Of a stretch of 64,000 nt of DNA, positions 43,097 to 51,710 are shown piece after piece. The stretch is taken from NCBI GenBank assembly GCA_036524155.1, contig DATDCV010000404.1, positions 1-64,000 on the forward strand, in the 5' to 3' direction. This DNA is from DATDCV01 sp036524155. Lineage in GTDB: Bacteria > Verrucomicrobiota > Verrucomicrobiia > Limisphaerales > UBA8199. The notes beneath the pieces are model-generated. The model did not search any database and was not told the DNA's origin. It saw only the letters and a program-made list of their open reading frames with translations. Each line of letters opens with the position of its first letter. Positions within the stretch are counted from its first letter, which is position 1. The translations under genes were made by a program, and so were the position numbers.

Positions 43097-45130
43097 ATGA
43101 AAGCTCACAAACTGAGGCTGGCCTTGCTGATCCTGACCGGCGCGGCCTGCCTGCAGCCTGTGATCGGGTGGGGCGTACTGCCGACCGAGGCCGAAATGGC
43201 TGAAGCCACCCGCTGGACTGCAGCCAGGTTCAAAGCTGCGACCGATCCGCCTTTCAGCTTCACCTATAGCGACAAGAGTTCATCTGAACTTCTACCGCGC
43301 TGGAAGGCCGAACGCTCCAGCCGGGACAGGGATGCGAGCAAGGTCGAGCACTCGCTGACTTACACGGATGACGCCACGGGCCTCCAGGTGCGCTGTGTGG
43401 CGCTGGAGTATCGCGATTTCCCGACCGTTGAGTGGACAGTGTTCTTCAGGAATAGCGCTCGGGCTGACACTCCGATCCTTTCTGACATCCAGGCGCTCGA
43501 CGTATCGCTGCAAAGGCACGCAGCGAGTGAATTCATCCTTCACCACCAGAAGGGCGATGACTGCACACCCGATAGCTATGAGCCGCTCCAGGCGACTTTG
43601 AATCCAAAGTCTGAGCACCGCTTTGCGCCTGCCGGGGGCCGGCCCACCAACCGTGCTTTCCCTTACTTCAACGTCGAGTGGCCCGGGGCTGGCCTCATCA
43701 CCGCCGTGGGCTGGCCTGGCCAATGGGCCGCGTCCTTTAATCGTGACGGCGCCGATCGACTGCGTATTCGCGCCGGCCAGGAGGTGACCCGGTTTAAACT
43801 GCATCCGGGCGAGGAAGTGCGCACGCCGCTGATTGTTCTCCAATTCTGGAACGGCGACCGTGTCCGGGCACAGAATATTTGGCGTCGCTGGATGCTGGCG
43901 GACAATCTGCCGCGCACTCGGGACGGCAAGCTTCCTCCACCAATCTTTTCCTCGTGCAGTGGCGGTTTCTTTCCCGGACTGCGGTGCAATGAGACGGATG
44001 AGTTCCGGTTTATCGACGCTCTTACGCAGGCGGGGATCAAGCTTGATTACTGGTGGATGGATGCGGGCTGGTACCCGTGCGGCGACAATTGGCCCAATGT
44101 CGGCACCTGGACTCCGGACCCAGCCCGATTCCCGCACGGCTTGAAGGCGGTCAGTGATCACGTGCACGCCAAAGGTATGCGTCTCATCGTCTGGTTCGAA
44201 CCGGAGCGCGTCACGCCAGGTACGTGGCTCTATCAGAACCATCCGGATTGGCTGCTCGGACGCGAAGGCGAAACCAGGTTGCTCAACCTCGGCAATGTCC
44301 TCGCCCGCCAGTGGCTGACTGACCACGTTTCCGGCCTCATCGCCGAGCAAGGTATTGATCTCTATCGCCAGGATTTCAACATGGACCCTCTCGCCTATTG
44401 GCGCGCCAACGACACCGCCGACCGCCAGGGGATCACCGAGATTCGCCACGTCGAGGGCTACCTGGCCTATTGGGACGATCTGCGCCGGCGCCATCCCAAC
44501 CTGCTGATCGACAGTTGCGCCTCCGGCGGCCGGCGCAACGACCTGGAGACGTTGCGTCGCGCCGTGCCGCTTCTGCGCAGTGACTATCAGTCCTTCCAGG
44601 GAGACCCTGGCTTCGCACCCGGCAACCAGGGCCACACGTTCGGTCTCTCCTCCTGGATTCCTTACTACGGCCAGGGCGTCTATTACAGCGAACGGCAATT
44701 TGTTTACTCCGCGCGAAGCTCTTTCTCGCCCGCGTTTGGCTTGTGCGCGGACATTCGCAAGCCGGGCACCGATTGGACCTTGTTCCGTCGCGTCGCCGAG
44801 CAATGGCGCCGCGTCGCGCCGCTGTATCTGGGAGATTTCTACCCGCTCACGCCGTACAACCTCAACCCCGCCCTCTGGATAGCCTGGCAGTTCGACATGC
44901 CTGAGAAAGGTGAAGGCATGGTGCAGGCCTTTCGCCGCTCGGACAGCGTTTACGAATCCGCGCGGTTCAAATTATCTGGGTTGGACCCTGGCGCTGATTA
45001 TGAAGTCTCCAACCTCGACTCCGGCGAGGCGCAAACCCTCTCCGGTCGTGAGCTTAGCGAGAAAGGGCTGCCGGTCTCCGTCCGAAACAAACCCGGCGAC
45101 ACTCTGTTGACCTACACCAGGCACAAGTAA
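43097..45130 (+). CDS. GH36 alpha-galactosidase-like enzyme, paralogue 2
   Basis: A 677-residue protein with a signal peptide (about 1-23), starting at ATG 43097. It lacks the NPCBM domain but keeps the GH36 core closely related to paralogue 1: DYWWMDAGWYPC, FEPERVTPGTW, YRQDFNMDP with predicted nucleophile Asp426, CASGGRRNDLETLRR, and LRSDYQ with predicted acid/base Asp496. The shared N-terminal TEAEMAEATRWTAARFKA and TEFELAETARWAAAKFKS segments show duplication. The start sits 38 bases after the previous stop. Confidence 0.87.
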   Translation: MKAHKLRLALLILTGAACLQPVIGWGVLPTEAEMAEATRWTAARFKAATDPPFSFTYSDKSSSELLPRWKAERSSRDRDASKVEHSLTYTDDATGLQVRCVALEYRDFPTVEWTVFFRNSARADTPILSDIQALDVSLQRHAASEFILHHQKGDDCTPDSYEPLQATLNPKSEHRFAPAGGRPTNRAFPYFNVEWPGAGLITAVGWPGQWAASFNRDGADRLRIRAGQEVTRFKLHPGEEVRTPLIVLQFWNGDRVRAQNIWRRWMLADNLPRTRDGKLPPPIFSSCSGGFFPGLRCNETDEFRFIDALTQAGIKLDYWWMDAGWYPCGDNWPNVGTWTPDPARFPHGLKAVSDHVHAKGMRLIVWFEPERVTPGTWLYQNHPDWLLGREGETRLLNLGNVLARQWLTDHVSGLIAEQGIDLYRQDFNMDPLAYWRANDTADRQGITEIRHVEGYLAYWDDLRRRHPNLLIDSCASGGRRNDLETLRRAVPLLRSDYQSFQGDPGFAPGNQGHTFGLSSWIPYYGQGVYYSERQFVYSARSSFSPAFGLCADIRKPGTDWTLFRRVAEQWRRVAPLYLGDFYPLTPYNLNPALWIAWQFDMPEKGEGMVQAFRRSDSVYESARFKLSGLDPGADYEVSNLDSGEAQTLSGRELSEKGLPVSVRNKPGDTLLTYTRHK

Positions 45131-45134
45131 ATCA

Positions 45135-47231
45135 ATGCGCTTCAGAACCTCTGCCGTTTGGATCATGCTGGTCCATTGCGGGCTGGCTTGGCCGGCGTTT
45201 GCAGTCCGTCCAACCACCGCCGAGTTTGAGCTGCGGACAGCCTGGCTGCAGGATCACATCGCCACCAATGAGTCCATCTGGCCCCTCTCGTTTAGCTATG
45301 ACCAGCGACCCGCGACGGATCTACTGCGAAAATGGAAACGGGAACATTCCTCCCGGGCGACCGGGCCAGGTTGTGTCGATCACACTCTGGTTTTCACCGA
45401 TCCGGTCACCAGCCTGCAGGTCCGCTGCGAGATCGCTGAGTACACGCACCACCCCGCAGTGGAGTGGTTGGTGGCTTTCGAGAATCGAGGCGCACAAGAC
45501 ACCCCCCTCCTGGAAGCGATCCAGGCTCTCGACTGCCTGGTGCCCTCGCTCACTAACGGCCCGACCCTGCACTACGCGCGCGGAGCGGTCTGCTCCTTCG
45601 ACGATTTCCAGCCCTTGACGGAAATCCTCAAACCCGGCACGCGCGTGCAGGTGCAGGCCGGCGGCGGGCGTTCCTCAAGCGATTTCCTGCCGTTCTTCAA
45701 CCTCGAAAGTCCTCCGCGCGGCTTGATAGCGGGGATCGGGTGGTCCGGCGAATGGGCCGCGGAGTTCCGCGCCGAGGCGCCGGGCCGGACGCGCATCATG
45801 GCCGGTCAGGCATTGACCCGGTTGAGGCTGAAGCCCGGCGAGAGGATTCGTACGCCGCGCGTTGCCCTCTTGTTCTACGAAGGCGACTGGGTGCGCGGTC
45901 AGAATCTGTGGCGCCGTTTTGTTCTCGAACACCATCGGCCCGCGGTCAACGGCAAGCCGCTTGATCTACCACTGTTCAACGGCAACTGGGGCGGGACCAG
46001 CGCCGAGCATCATCTGGCCAATATTCGCGCTATTGCCCGGCACGACCTCCCGGTCGAGTTCTATTGGATCGACGCCGAGTGGTTCGGTGAAGGCCCGTGG
46101 TATGTAAATCCCGGCAACTGGCAGCCGAAAAAGCAGCTCTACCCCGACGGCTTCAAACCGCTCAGCGATGCCTTGCACGAAACCGGCCGCAAGCTCCTGC
46201 TGTGGTTCGAGCCGGAGCGCGTCTGCGAAGGCACTACCTGGCACCGCGAGCTCGGCCGGTGGCTGTTGAGCGTTCCCACCGAACGGCGCGTCTATCGCTG
46301 GGAGAAGCAGACTTTTCCGGATTGGGTGAAGTCCGAAAGCCTCCGCAACCAGATTAAGGAGAATGACCGCCTGTTCAACCTGGGAAACCCGGAGGCGCGA
46401 CAATTCCTCACCGATTTCATCTCCGACCGCGTCGGCGCCTGGGGCCTGGACTGCTACCGCCACGATGCCAACATTGCGCCTCTCGAATTCTGGCGGGCAG
46501 CCGACACGTCCGAACGACAGGGCCTCACCGAGATCCGCTGGGTGGAGGGGCTCTACGCTTTCTGGGACGAGCTGCTTCGCCGCCATCCGCACCTGATCAT
46601 CGACAACTGCGCCAGCGGCGGGCGCCGCATTGATCTCGAGACAATGTCGCGCAGCGTTCCTCTGTGGCGGACGGATTTCCCGGGCGACCCGGTCGCGAAA
46701 CAATGCCACACCTATGGCATCTCTTTCTGGGCGCCGCTCAATGGGACCGGGGCCGTCAATCCCGGACGCGACAGCCAATACGCGCTCCGCAGCAGCTTGT
46801 CGAGCACTCTGGCCTTCGGCCTGTTCGGCAACGGCGACGCGCCCCAGGCCGGCCCGCCGCCACCTGACTTTCCCTTCGCCCGGGCCAGGTCGGCGCTAAC
46901 TCAATGCCGCGACTTGCAGCGCTATTTTTTGGGAGACTATTATCCGCTCACCTCCTACTCCAAAGCTCCCGACGTTTGGCTCGCCTGGCAGTTCGACCTG
47001 CCCGAGAAAGGCGAAGGCATGGTCCAGGTCTTTCGCCGGTCGGAAAGTGTCTATGAATCCGCGCGGTTCAAGTTGCGCGGCCTTGATCCGAGCCATCGCT
47101 ACCTGGTGAAGAACAGTGATTCCGGCGAGGCCCGGACTCTTTCCGGCCGCGACCTGCTGGAGACCGGCCTCCCGGTGTCGATCGAGCAGCGGCCGGGTGC
47201 GGTGGTCTTTACGTACGAAAAGACAGATTGA
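45135..47231 (+). CDS. GH36-like enzyme, paralogue 3 (diverged)
   Basis: A 698-residue protein with a signal peptide (about 1-22), starting 4 bases after the previous stop. It retains the GH36 order but with changes at both catalytic motifs. The nucleophile motif reads CYRHDANIAP (Asp444) instead of YRQDFN, and the acid/base motif reads LWRTDF (Asp514) instead of LRSDY. Both catalytic Asp are kept, so activity is likely but specificity may differ. An insertion near residues 375-405 is absent from the other two copies. Confidence 0.85.
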   Translation: MRFRTSAVWIMLVHCGLAWPAFAVRPTTAEFELRTAWLQDHIATNESIWPLSFSYDQRPATDLLRKWKREHSSRATGPGCVDHTLVFTDPVTSLQVRCEIAEYTHHPAVEWLVAFENRGAQDTPLLEAIQALDCLVPSLTNGPTLHYARGAVCSFDDFQPLTEILKPGTRVQVQAGGGRSSSDFLPFFNLESPPRGLIAGIGWSGEWAAEFRAEAPGRTRIMAGQALTRLRLKPGERIRTPRVALLFYEGDWVRGQNLWRRFVLEHHRPAVNGKPLDLPLFNGNWGGTSAEHHLANIRAIARHDLPVEFYWIDAEWFGEGPWYVNPGNWQPKKQLYPDGFKPLSDALHETGRKLLLWFEPERVCEGTTWHRELGRWLLSVPTERRVYRWEKQTFPDWVKSESLRNQIKENDRLFNLGNPEARQFLTDFISDRVGAWGLDCYRHDANIAPLEFWRAADTSERQGLTEIRWVEGLYAFWDELLRRHPHLIIDNCASGGRRIDLETMSRSVPLWRTDFPGDPVAKQCHTYGISFWAPLNGTGAVNPGRDSQYALRSSLSSTLAFGLFGNGDAPQAGPPPPDFPFARARSALTQCRDLQRYFLGDYYPLTSYSKAPDVWLAWQFDLPEKGEGMVQVFRRSESVYESARFKLRGLDPSHRYLVKNSDSGEARTLSGRDLLETGLPVSIEQRPGAVVFTYEKTD

Positions 47232-47380
47232 GGTCGTGATGAGTTCGCCACCGCATTAAGTCATCCCGGTTTCCAGAAGGGCGATTGCCTCATACCGTGG
47301 CAAACCCCTCTGGCGCGTGAACATCGTGGTTGGTGTGTTCAGGCTGGAAAGTCAAGGACCGGCCCTGATAGCATTCCGCG

Positions 47381-48658
47381 GTGCCGAATGAGCAAAAGTC
47401 CTCACTGCCGACTGGATTCGGCGGCCGATTAGTGCGCCGCGTCGTCGCCGCGGACGCCGATCCACGCAATCCAGAGATCCGCGCCCGATTGGGCGAACTT
47501 GAGGGCTATGTTAGCCTGGTCATCAGCATCCTGCTCTCGACTGCCAAGTGCGTCACCGGCTTTCTCTCTGGCAGCATTTCGTTGCTGGCCGACGCCGTCA
47601 ACAATCTGGCTGACATCGGCAGCAGCCTCATCATCGCGCTTGGCTTTCGGTGGTCGCGCTCTCCCCGTGACCGGGCGCATCCCTTTGGCCATGGCCGCGT
47701 CGAGCAGGTCGCCACGCTGTTGCTGGCGATTTCCCTCCTGGCCGTGGCGTGGAAGGTAGCGTCCGCCGGCATCGGACGGTTGATGGACCCAAAGCCCTTC
47801 ACGGCGTCACCCTGGATCCTCGCCATCGTTTTCGGCACGCTTGCCATCAAAATTTGGCTCGCCGGTTTCGCCCGGTCTCTGGCCCTCGCCACCCGGTCCC
47901 ACACCCTGCAGGCCGACGCGTGGAACCATACCTATGACATCGTCTGCACCAGCCTCGTGGTGGCGGCTCTCGTAAGCGAACGCATGGGATGGGACGCGGT
48001 GGACGGCTGGGCCGGCCTCGCGGTGTCGCTGTTCATCGCCTACACAGGTATCGCCTTCGGCTGGCGGGCCATCAATACACTTATCGGCGAGGCACCCGGC
48101 ATCGATAAGCTGCGCCACATTCGCGACTTGGCAGTGTCTGTTCCCGGGGTGTTCAGCGTCCACGAGATCATTCTGCATTCCTACGGCGACACCTCCATGA
48201 TTTCCCTCCATGCCGAAGTGGACGCTCGCCTGTCGGCCCTCGAGGTTCACGACCTGGCCGAACGCGTGGAGAAGACGATCGCCGATGAGTGGAATGCCAA
48301 GGTCATCGTGCATGCCGATCCCGTGGACCACGCTCATCCCGCTTACGCCGCGGCAGCGGCTGCGATTACCGAGTGGGTCCACGGACACCCGGAGATCATC
48401 GGTTTCCACGACCTGCGATTATCCGGTGGCCCCGAGTCGCTGGAGTGTGCCATTGACTTGGTCGTTCGGCAGGAACGGCCGTTCGCTGACTTCGACACCC
48501 TGCTTTTGCAGGAAGCCCGCCAAATGGGCCGCCGCCTTCCTGAGATCAAGCGTTTTGTTCTCGGCATCGAACCCGAGTTCGCCAGCGACCGCGAGCATCG
48601 GCGCATCTTTCACCGCCAGGGGGAGGACCTTGTGCTGAGCCCTAAGGTCCCTGTCTAA
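47381..48658 (+). CDS. Cation diffusion facilitator (CDF) transporter
   Basis: A 425-residue membrane protein starting at GTG 47381. Six membrane helices are visible between about residues 40 and 240, and a C-terminal cytosolic domain follows. The metal site reads ADAVNNLAD in TM2 and ADAWNHTYD in TM5; Asn-x3-Asp stands at positions where zinc-type CDFs have His or Asp, so the metal preference is uncertain. HPFGHGRVE is the conserved loop. The C-terminal part (about 250-425) contains a repeated fold and several His (VHADPVDHAHP), longer than usual. Zinc, iron or manganese efflux is inferred. It is 149 bases downstream of the GH36 run. Confidence 0.87.
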   Translation: MPNEQKSSLPTGFGGRLVRRVVAADADPRNPEIRARLGELEGYVSLVISILLSTAKCVTGFLSGSISLLADAVNNLADIGSSLIIALGFRWSRSPRDRAHPFGHGRVEQVATLLLAISLLAVAWKVASAGIGRLMDPKPFTASPWILAIVFGTLAIKIWLAGFARSLALATRSHTLQADAWNHTYDIVCTSLVVAALVSERMGWDAVDGWAGLAVSLFIAYTGIAFGWRAINTLIGEAPGIDKLRHIRDLAVSVPGVFSVHEIILHSYGDTSMISLHAEVDARLSALEVHDLAERVEKTIADEWNAKVIVHADPVDHAHPAYAAAAAAITEWVHGHPEIIGFHDLRLSGGPESLECAIDLVVRQERPFADFDTLLLQEARQMGRRLPEIKRFVLGIEPEFASDREHRRIFHRQGEDLVLSPKVPV

Positions 48659-48798
48659 ACCTGCCGCTCCTTCTCCGCCACCGCCCCCAACAGCCACCGA
48701 CCAACCTGGTCGTGCTGACGTTTCACTACGGCCGAAAGTACGCAACGACTCGCGCCTTCAATATAGCGGAGCTTTCCATCCGCCCCTCGGATTAAGAT

Positions 48799-50346
48799 TC
48801 AGTTCTTCTGATACGCCTCCGCCTCGTCCGCTGTGGCTGGCGCGGGCCAAACCATGTCCTTGCGTTCCCAAATCATGCGCAGGTTGGTTTTGCCCGGCGG
48901 CAGACTCGCATCGCCGCCGTCATCCTTCCCGTCCTCACCCACGGAATACAATAGAAAGCCGCCCTCCGGCTGCCGCCGATATCTGAGGGACCCACCATCC
49001 ATGTAATCGACCGGCACGGAAGGTAGAAATTCCGGCACCAGCGCGCTTAGCGACTGCGGCGCTTCGCCATGGCGAACCTGATACCGCTTTAACGCGATGG
49101 CCGTAAGCACCAGCGATCGCTCCGTCTCAGCTCGCATTGCTCGCACGAAGACCCGGGACAGCGTGGCGACCGACATCACACTGGGATAACGCAGTCGGTC
49201 GTATGATCCTCGGCTCTCGAACTTGAGGATCAGGTCGTCGACCGCCGGCGCCAGTTTTCGCAGCGACTGTTCGCGGCCCGCTTGCCGCCCCAACGCTATC
49301 AGTTGCTCCAGGTATTGCAGGTACCGCAACTGGTCCTGGTCCAGCCAGGCCAACCGCCAAAGCGGGCAGTACACCTTCTTTTTCAGAAAATCTGCTGTCG
49401 CTTCCCCACCCGGCAAATCCCGCAACCACCGTTCCCAACTCGGGCGGTCCTCCGCGCCCAGGAATGCCTCCATGCCGTAAAGAACGCCTTCTGTCTCCTC
49501 GTTGGATTTGCGCATGAGATCGTAAGAACACTGCGCGAACACGCGCTCCCCCTCCAATGCACGCACTATGTTCGTAAGGAACCCCTGCCTTTCCCACGCC
49601 TGCTGGATGCGGGCCAGATCGTCATCCGTCCACCGGTCGGCCTGGAGAGCTTCCCAGGTGTCGACCGTGGCGACCCCCCCAACGGCGTCGCGAACCAGTT
49701 CGCTGATCACGATCCCATCTCGTGCCAGAAACCGGGGCAGGTCGATCTCGCTGAGCAGGTCTTCGACGACCTCGCGGGGTCTTCCCTCATGGAGCCCCAG
49801 TTGGACACTCGAGCCGAACCAATGAGCTAGCGTCTTGGGAACCAGCAGGTGCGGAAAACGGGCTCTGGGACCGAGTGAAGGATCGAATTCACAGTCGAGC
49901 ACCGGCTTTGCCATCGCGCCGGCAATTCTCTTCAGAGTGGCTCGGTTCGCCTCGAGATCTTCCGCCAACTGCTCCCAATGGTTAGTGACCTTGTTTTCGA
50001 CCCATTCCACTTGTTGGAAGCAGATGACTCCGTGCCCGGCCGGCGTCAGAACCATTCGCGGCGGATGGGTGTTGGGAAGAATCACACCAGCATTCAGCTC
50101 TGTTGCCGCCACCAGGACCTCCGGCGCCCCGTTCTCCCCCGACGCAGGCAGTAACCTGAACTCGCGCGCACTCAGTTTTTCGCCGCGGGCGCTGAGCGCG
50201 CGCTTGTACCGCGCAAGTGAAACGCTTCCGCGCGCGTGCTCGACAATGAAAAACCCCATTACCACCACCGCCAGCGAGAAAGCCCCCAACAGCGTTTTGT
50301 GCCGCTGCGCCCAGGCGCCTATTTCGCGAAGCCACTGGTGATCCAT
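48799..50346 (-). CDS. Membrane-anchored protein with GspG-like C-terminal tail
   Basis: A 515-residue protein with one N-terminal membrane segment (about 17-37) and a large outside part. Most of it is helical and unrecognised. The end (about 440-505) is striking: a hydrophobic helix leads to VPVDYMDGGSLRYRR and LYSVGEDGKDDGGD. These resemble the end of major pseudopilin GspG, where an LYSxGxDGxxGG loop binds calcium. No prepilin leader is present, so it is not a pseudopilin itself. Its role is unknown. It follows the zinc-ribbon gene on the same strand. Confidence 0.6.
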   Translation of the reverse strand: MDHQWLREIGAWAQRHKTLLGAFSLAVVVMGFFIVEHARGSVSLARYKRALSARGEKLSAREFRLLPASGENGAPEVLVAATELNAGVILPNTHPPRMVLTPAGHGVICFQQVEWVENKVTNHWEQLAEDLEANRATLKRIAGAMAKPVLDCEFDPSLGPRARFPHLLVPKTLAHWFGSSVQLGLHEGRPREVVEDLLSEIDLPRFLARDGIVISELVRDAVGGVATVDTWEALQADRWTDDDLARIQQAWERQGFLTNIVRALEGERVFAQCSYDLMRKSNEETEGVLYGMEAFLGAEDRPSWERWLRDLPGGEATADFLKKKVYCPLWRLAWLDQDQLRYLQYLEQLIALGRQAGREQSLRKLAPAVDDLILKFESRGSYDRLRYPSVMSVATLSRVFVRAMRAETERSLVLTAIALKRYQVRHGEAPQSLSALVPEFLPSVPVDYMDGGSLRYRRQPEGGFLLYSVGEDGKDDGGDASLPPGKTNLRMIWERKDMVWPAPATADEAEAYQKN

Positions 50347-50468
50347 TTTGGCAAAAACCTATCTTTCCGCCGGCGCGGTTCGCCGCAGCCGGCAACTGCT
50401 CCGCTTTTCATTATTCACGCACCAGTGCCAAACCGCGAGCTGCAAAGGAGATACTCAGTGGTAATGGA

Positions 50469-51038
50469 TCAGCGCGGCGCGGCTGGCCGCGGACGAGCAG
50501 CAGTATTTGTGGTGGACACCGGACGGGGTCTTGGCGATGACCCTCCATCCAAGGCATCTGAGACGTCCATGGCTTCGTTGACTTCACCCATCGGTCCGGG
50601 GCGCCCTCCTTTGCTCTGGGAAGCTGCAGCCCCTGCGGGAGGACTCGCGCCCGGCTCTTTCTCCAAGGCACCCGTTAGCAGGGGAAGCCCATAGAAATAA
50701 CCGGCACCACCGAGAGCGGCAACCACCACGAGCAGGAGTCCATATTTCAGGAGGCCGCTATCACTTCGAGGTGGAGGTGGCCGGTACAGGTTGATTGGAG
50801 CCGGAGCGTGTGCTGTGGACCGCGGGGTCTGGGCGGCGCCTGTGGGGAGCTTCGGCCCGGTGGCTTTTGGAGCGTTGCCGGCCGGGACCGCAGGGACTGG
50901 AGCGGCCGATGGAGCTCTTACCCTCGGCACCATGATGAAGCTGTGGCAGGTCGGACATTCGAGCTGATGGCCGGCCCAGGATTCACCACAGGAGAAGTGC
51001 TGCCCGCATTCCGAGCAAGAGAATTTCATGTCGGCCAT
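50469..51038 (-). CDS. Zinc-ribbon membrane protein
   Basis: A 189-residue protein (or 186 from the ATG at 51029). Residues 7-35 hold two CxxC pairs, SECGQ and PTCHS, a zinc-ribbon. A Pro/Ala-rich stretch (about 42-92) leads to one membrane helix (about 98-118), then a Gly/Ser/Pro-rich tail (about 120-189) with no fold. The zinc ribbon probably faces the cytoplasm. The next gene downstream, with the GspG-like tail, is 122 bases away on the same strand. Confidence 0.65.
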   Translation of the reverse strand: MADMKFSCSECGQHFSCGESWAGHQLECPTCHSFIMVPRVRAPSAAPVPAVPAGNAPKATGPKLPTGAAQTPRSTAHAPAPINLYRPPPPRSDSGLLKYGLLLVVVAALGGAGYFYGLPLLTGALEKEPGASPPAGAAASQSKGGRPGPMGEVNEAMDVSDALDGGSSPRPRPVSTTNTAARPRPAAPR

Positions 51039-51260
51039 AGAGACCTGCCTTTCCGGGAGCGCGCAAACGATGGCGCCACATTCGTTGATCGGGGAGCGGG
51101 CACGGGCCCATTTACATCACCGTCAGAGCCATGCGTCAAGCTCTTGTAACCGGGTAGCCCGGGACGAATTTGAATCGATTCCCGTAGCCTGGGGAGAGAA
51201 TTCGCTGGACTGAGACTTCACGCTTCGAACTCTTGAACCGGCCGAATTCTTCTCCCTCTC

Positions 51261-51286
51261 CCCCGCCAATCCGCGGATTGGCGGGG
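51261..51286. repeat. 12-bp stem hairpin in the 672-bp gap
   Basis: CCCCGCCAATCC pairs perfectly with GGATTGGCGGGG around a two-base loop. The region 51039-51483 has no other supported feature; a tRNA T-loop-like GTTCGAACCCC at 51381-51391 lacks a full tRNA. Confidence 0.7.
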
Positions 51287-51483
51287 AAGGTCGGGGAGAG
51301 GAGGCCCTTTCTCTTTTCTGTGCTGCGGTTCACGGGGTGAACGGGCTGGGTGTGAAAGAAAACTGGATAAAACGGGAGCGTGTGTTCGAACCCCACGCCG
51401 GGCGGCACCGGCGATACCGCGGACGACACGCCCGCTACCGCGAGTTCCCAAACGCTGCGCTGCCTTTGATGACGCACTGCTAA

Positions 51484-51706
51484 GTATCGCCTCAGTCTTG
51501 GGTCGGAGCGCCGATTTCTAATCGGCTTAAGCGAGCCGACGGCCGATGGTAAGCCGAGTGCAACTCGGCGCTCCGACCCAAGACTGAGAAGGTGTGAAAA
51601 AATTGGCGAAGCGGGAGTAAATGTTCAACACCCACGTTGAGAGCCAACTACTTGCGATTGCCAATTTCGGCTCTTTTCAATTTTTTCACACCTTCTGAGG
51701 GGGTAC
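51484..51706. repeat. ~114-bp palindromic repeat, copy 3, split by an inserted element
   Basis: 51484-51588 matches copy 2 with one mismatch up to CCCAAGACTGAG. The remaining GGGGTAC end appears at 51700-51706, after the inserted element. The gene at 51711 ends five bases later. Confidence 0.9.
51589..51694. mobile_element. MITE-like 106-bp element inserted in a repeat, 5-bp target duplication
   Basis: The ends AAGGTGTGAAAAAATTG and CAATTTTTTCACACCTT are perfect 17-bp inverted repeats. CTGAG flanks it on both sides (51584-51588 and 51695-51699). It has no coding capacity; it could be moved by a transposase encoded elsewhere. No second copy was seen in this window. Confidence 0.8.
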
Positions 51707-51710
51707 ATTG

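Noticed and set aside
51360..51400. tRNA-like T-loop GTTCGAACCCC
   Set aside because: No acceptor, D or anticodon stem aligns around it.
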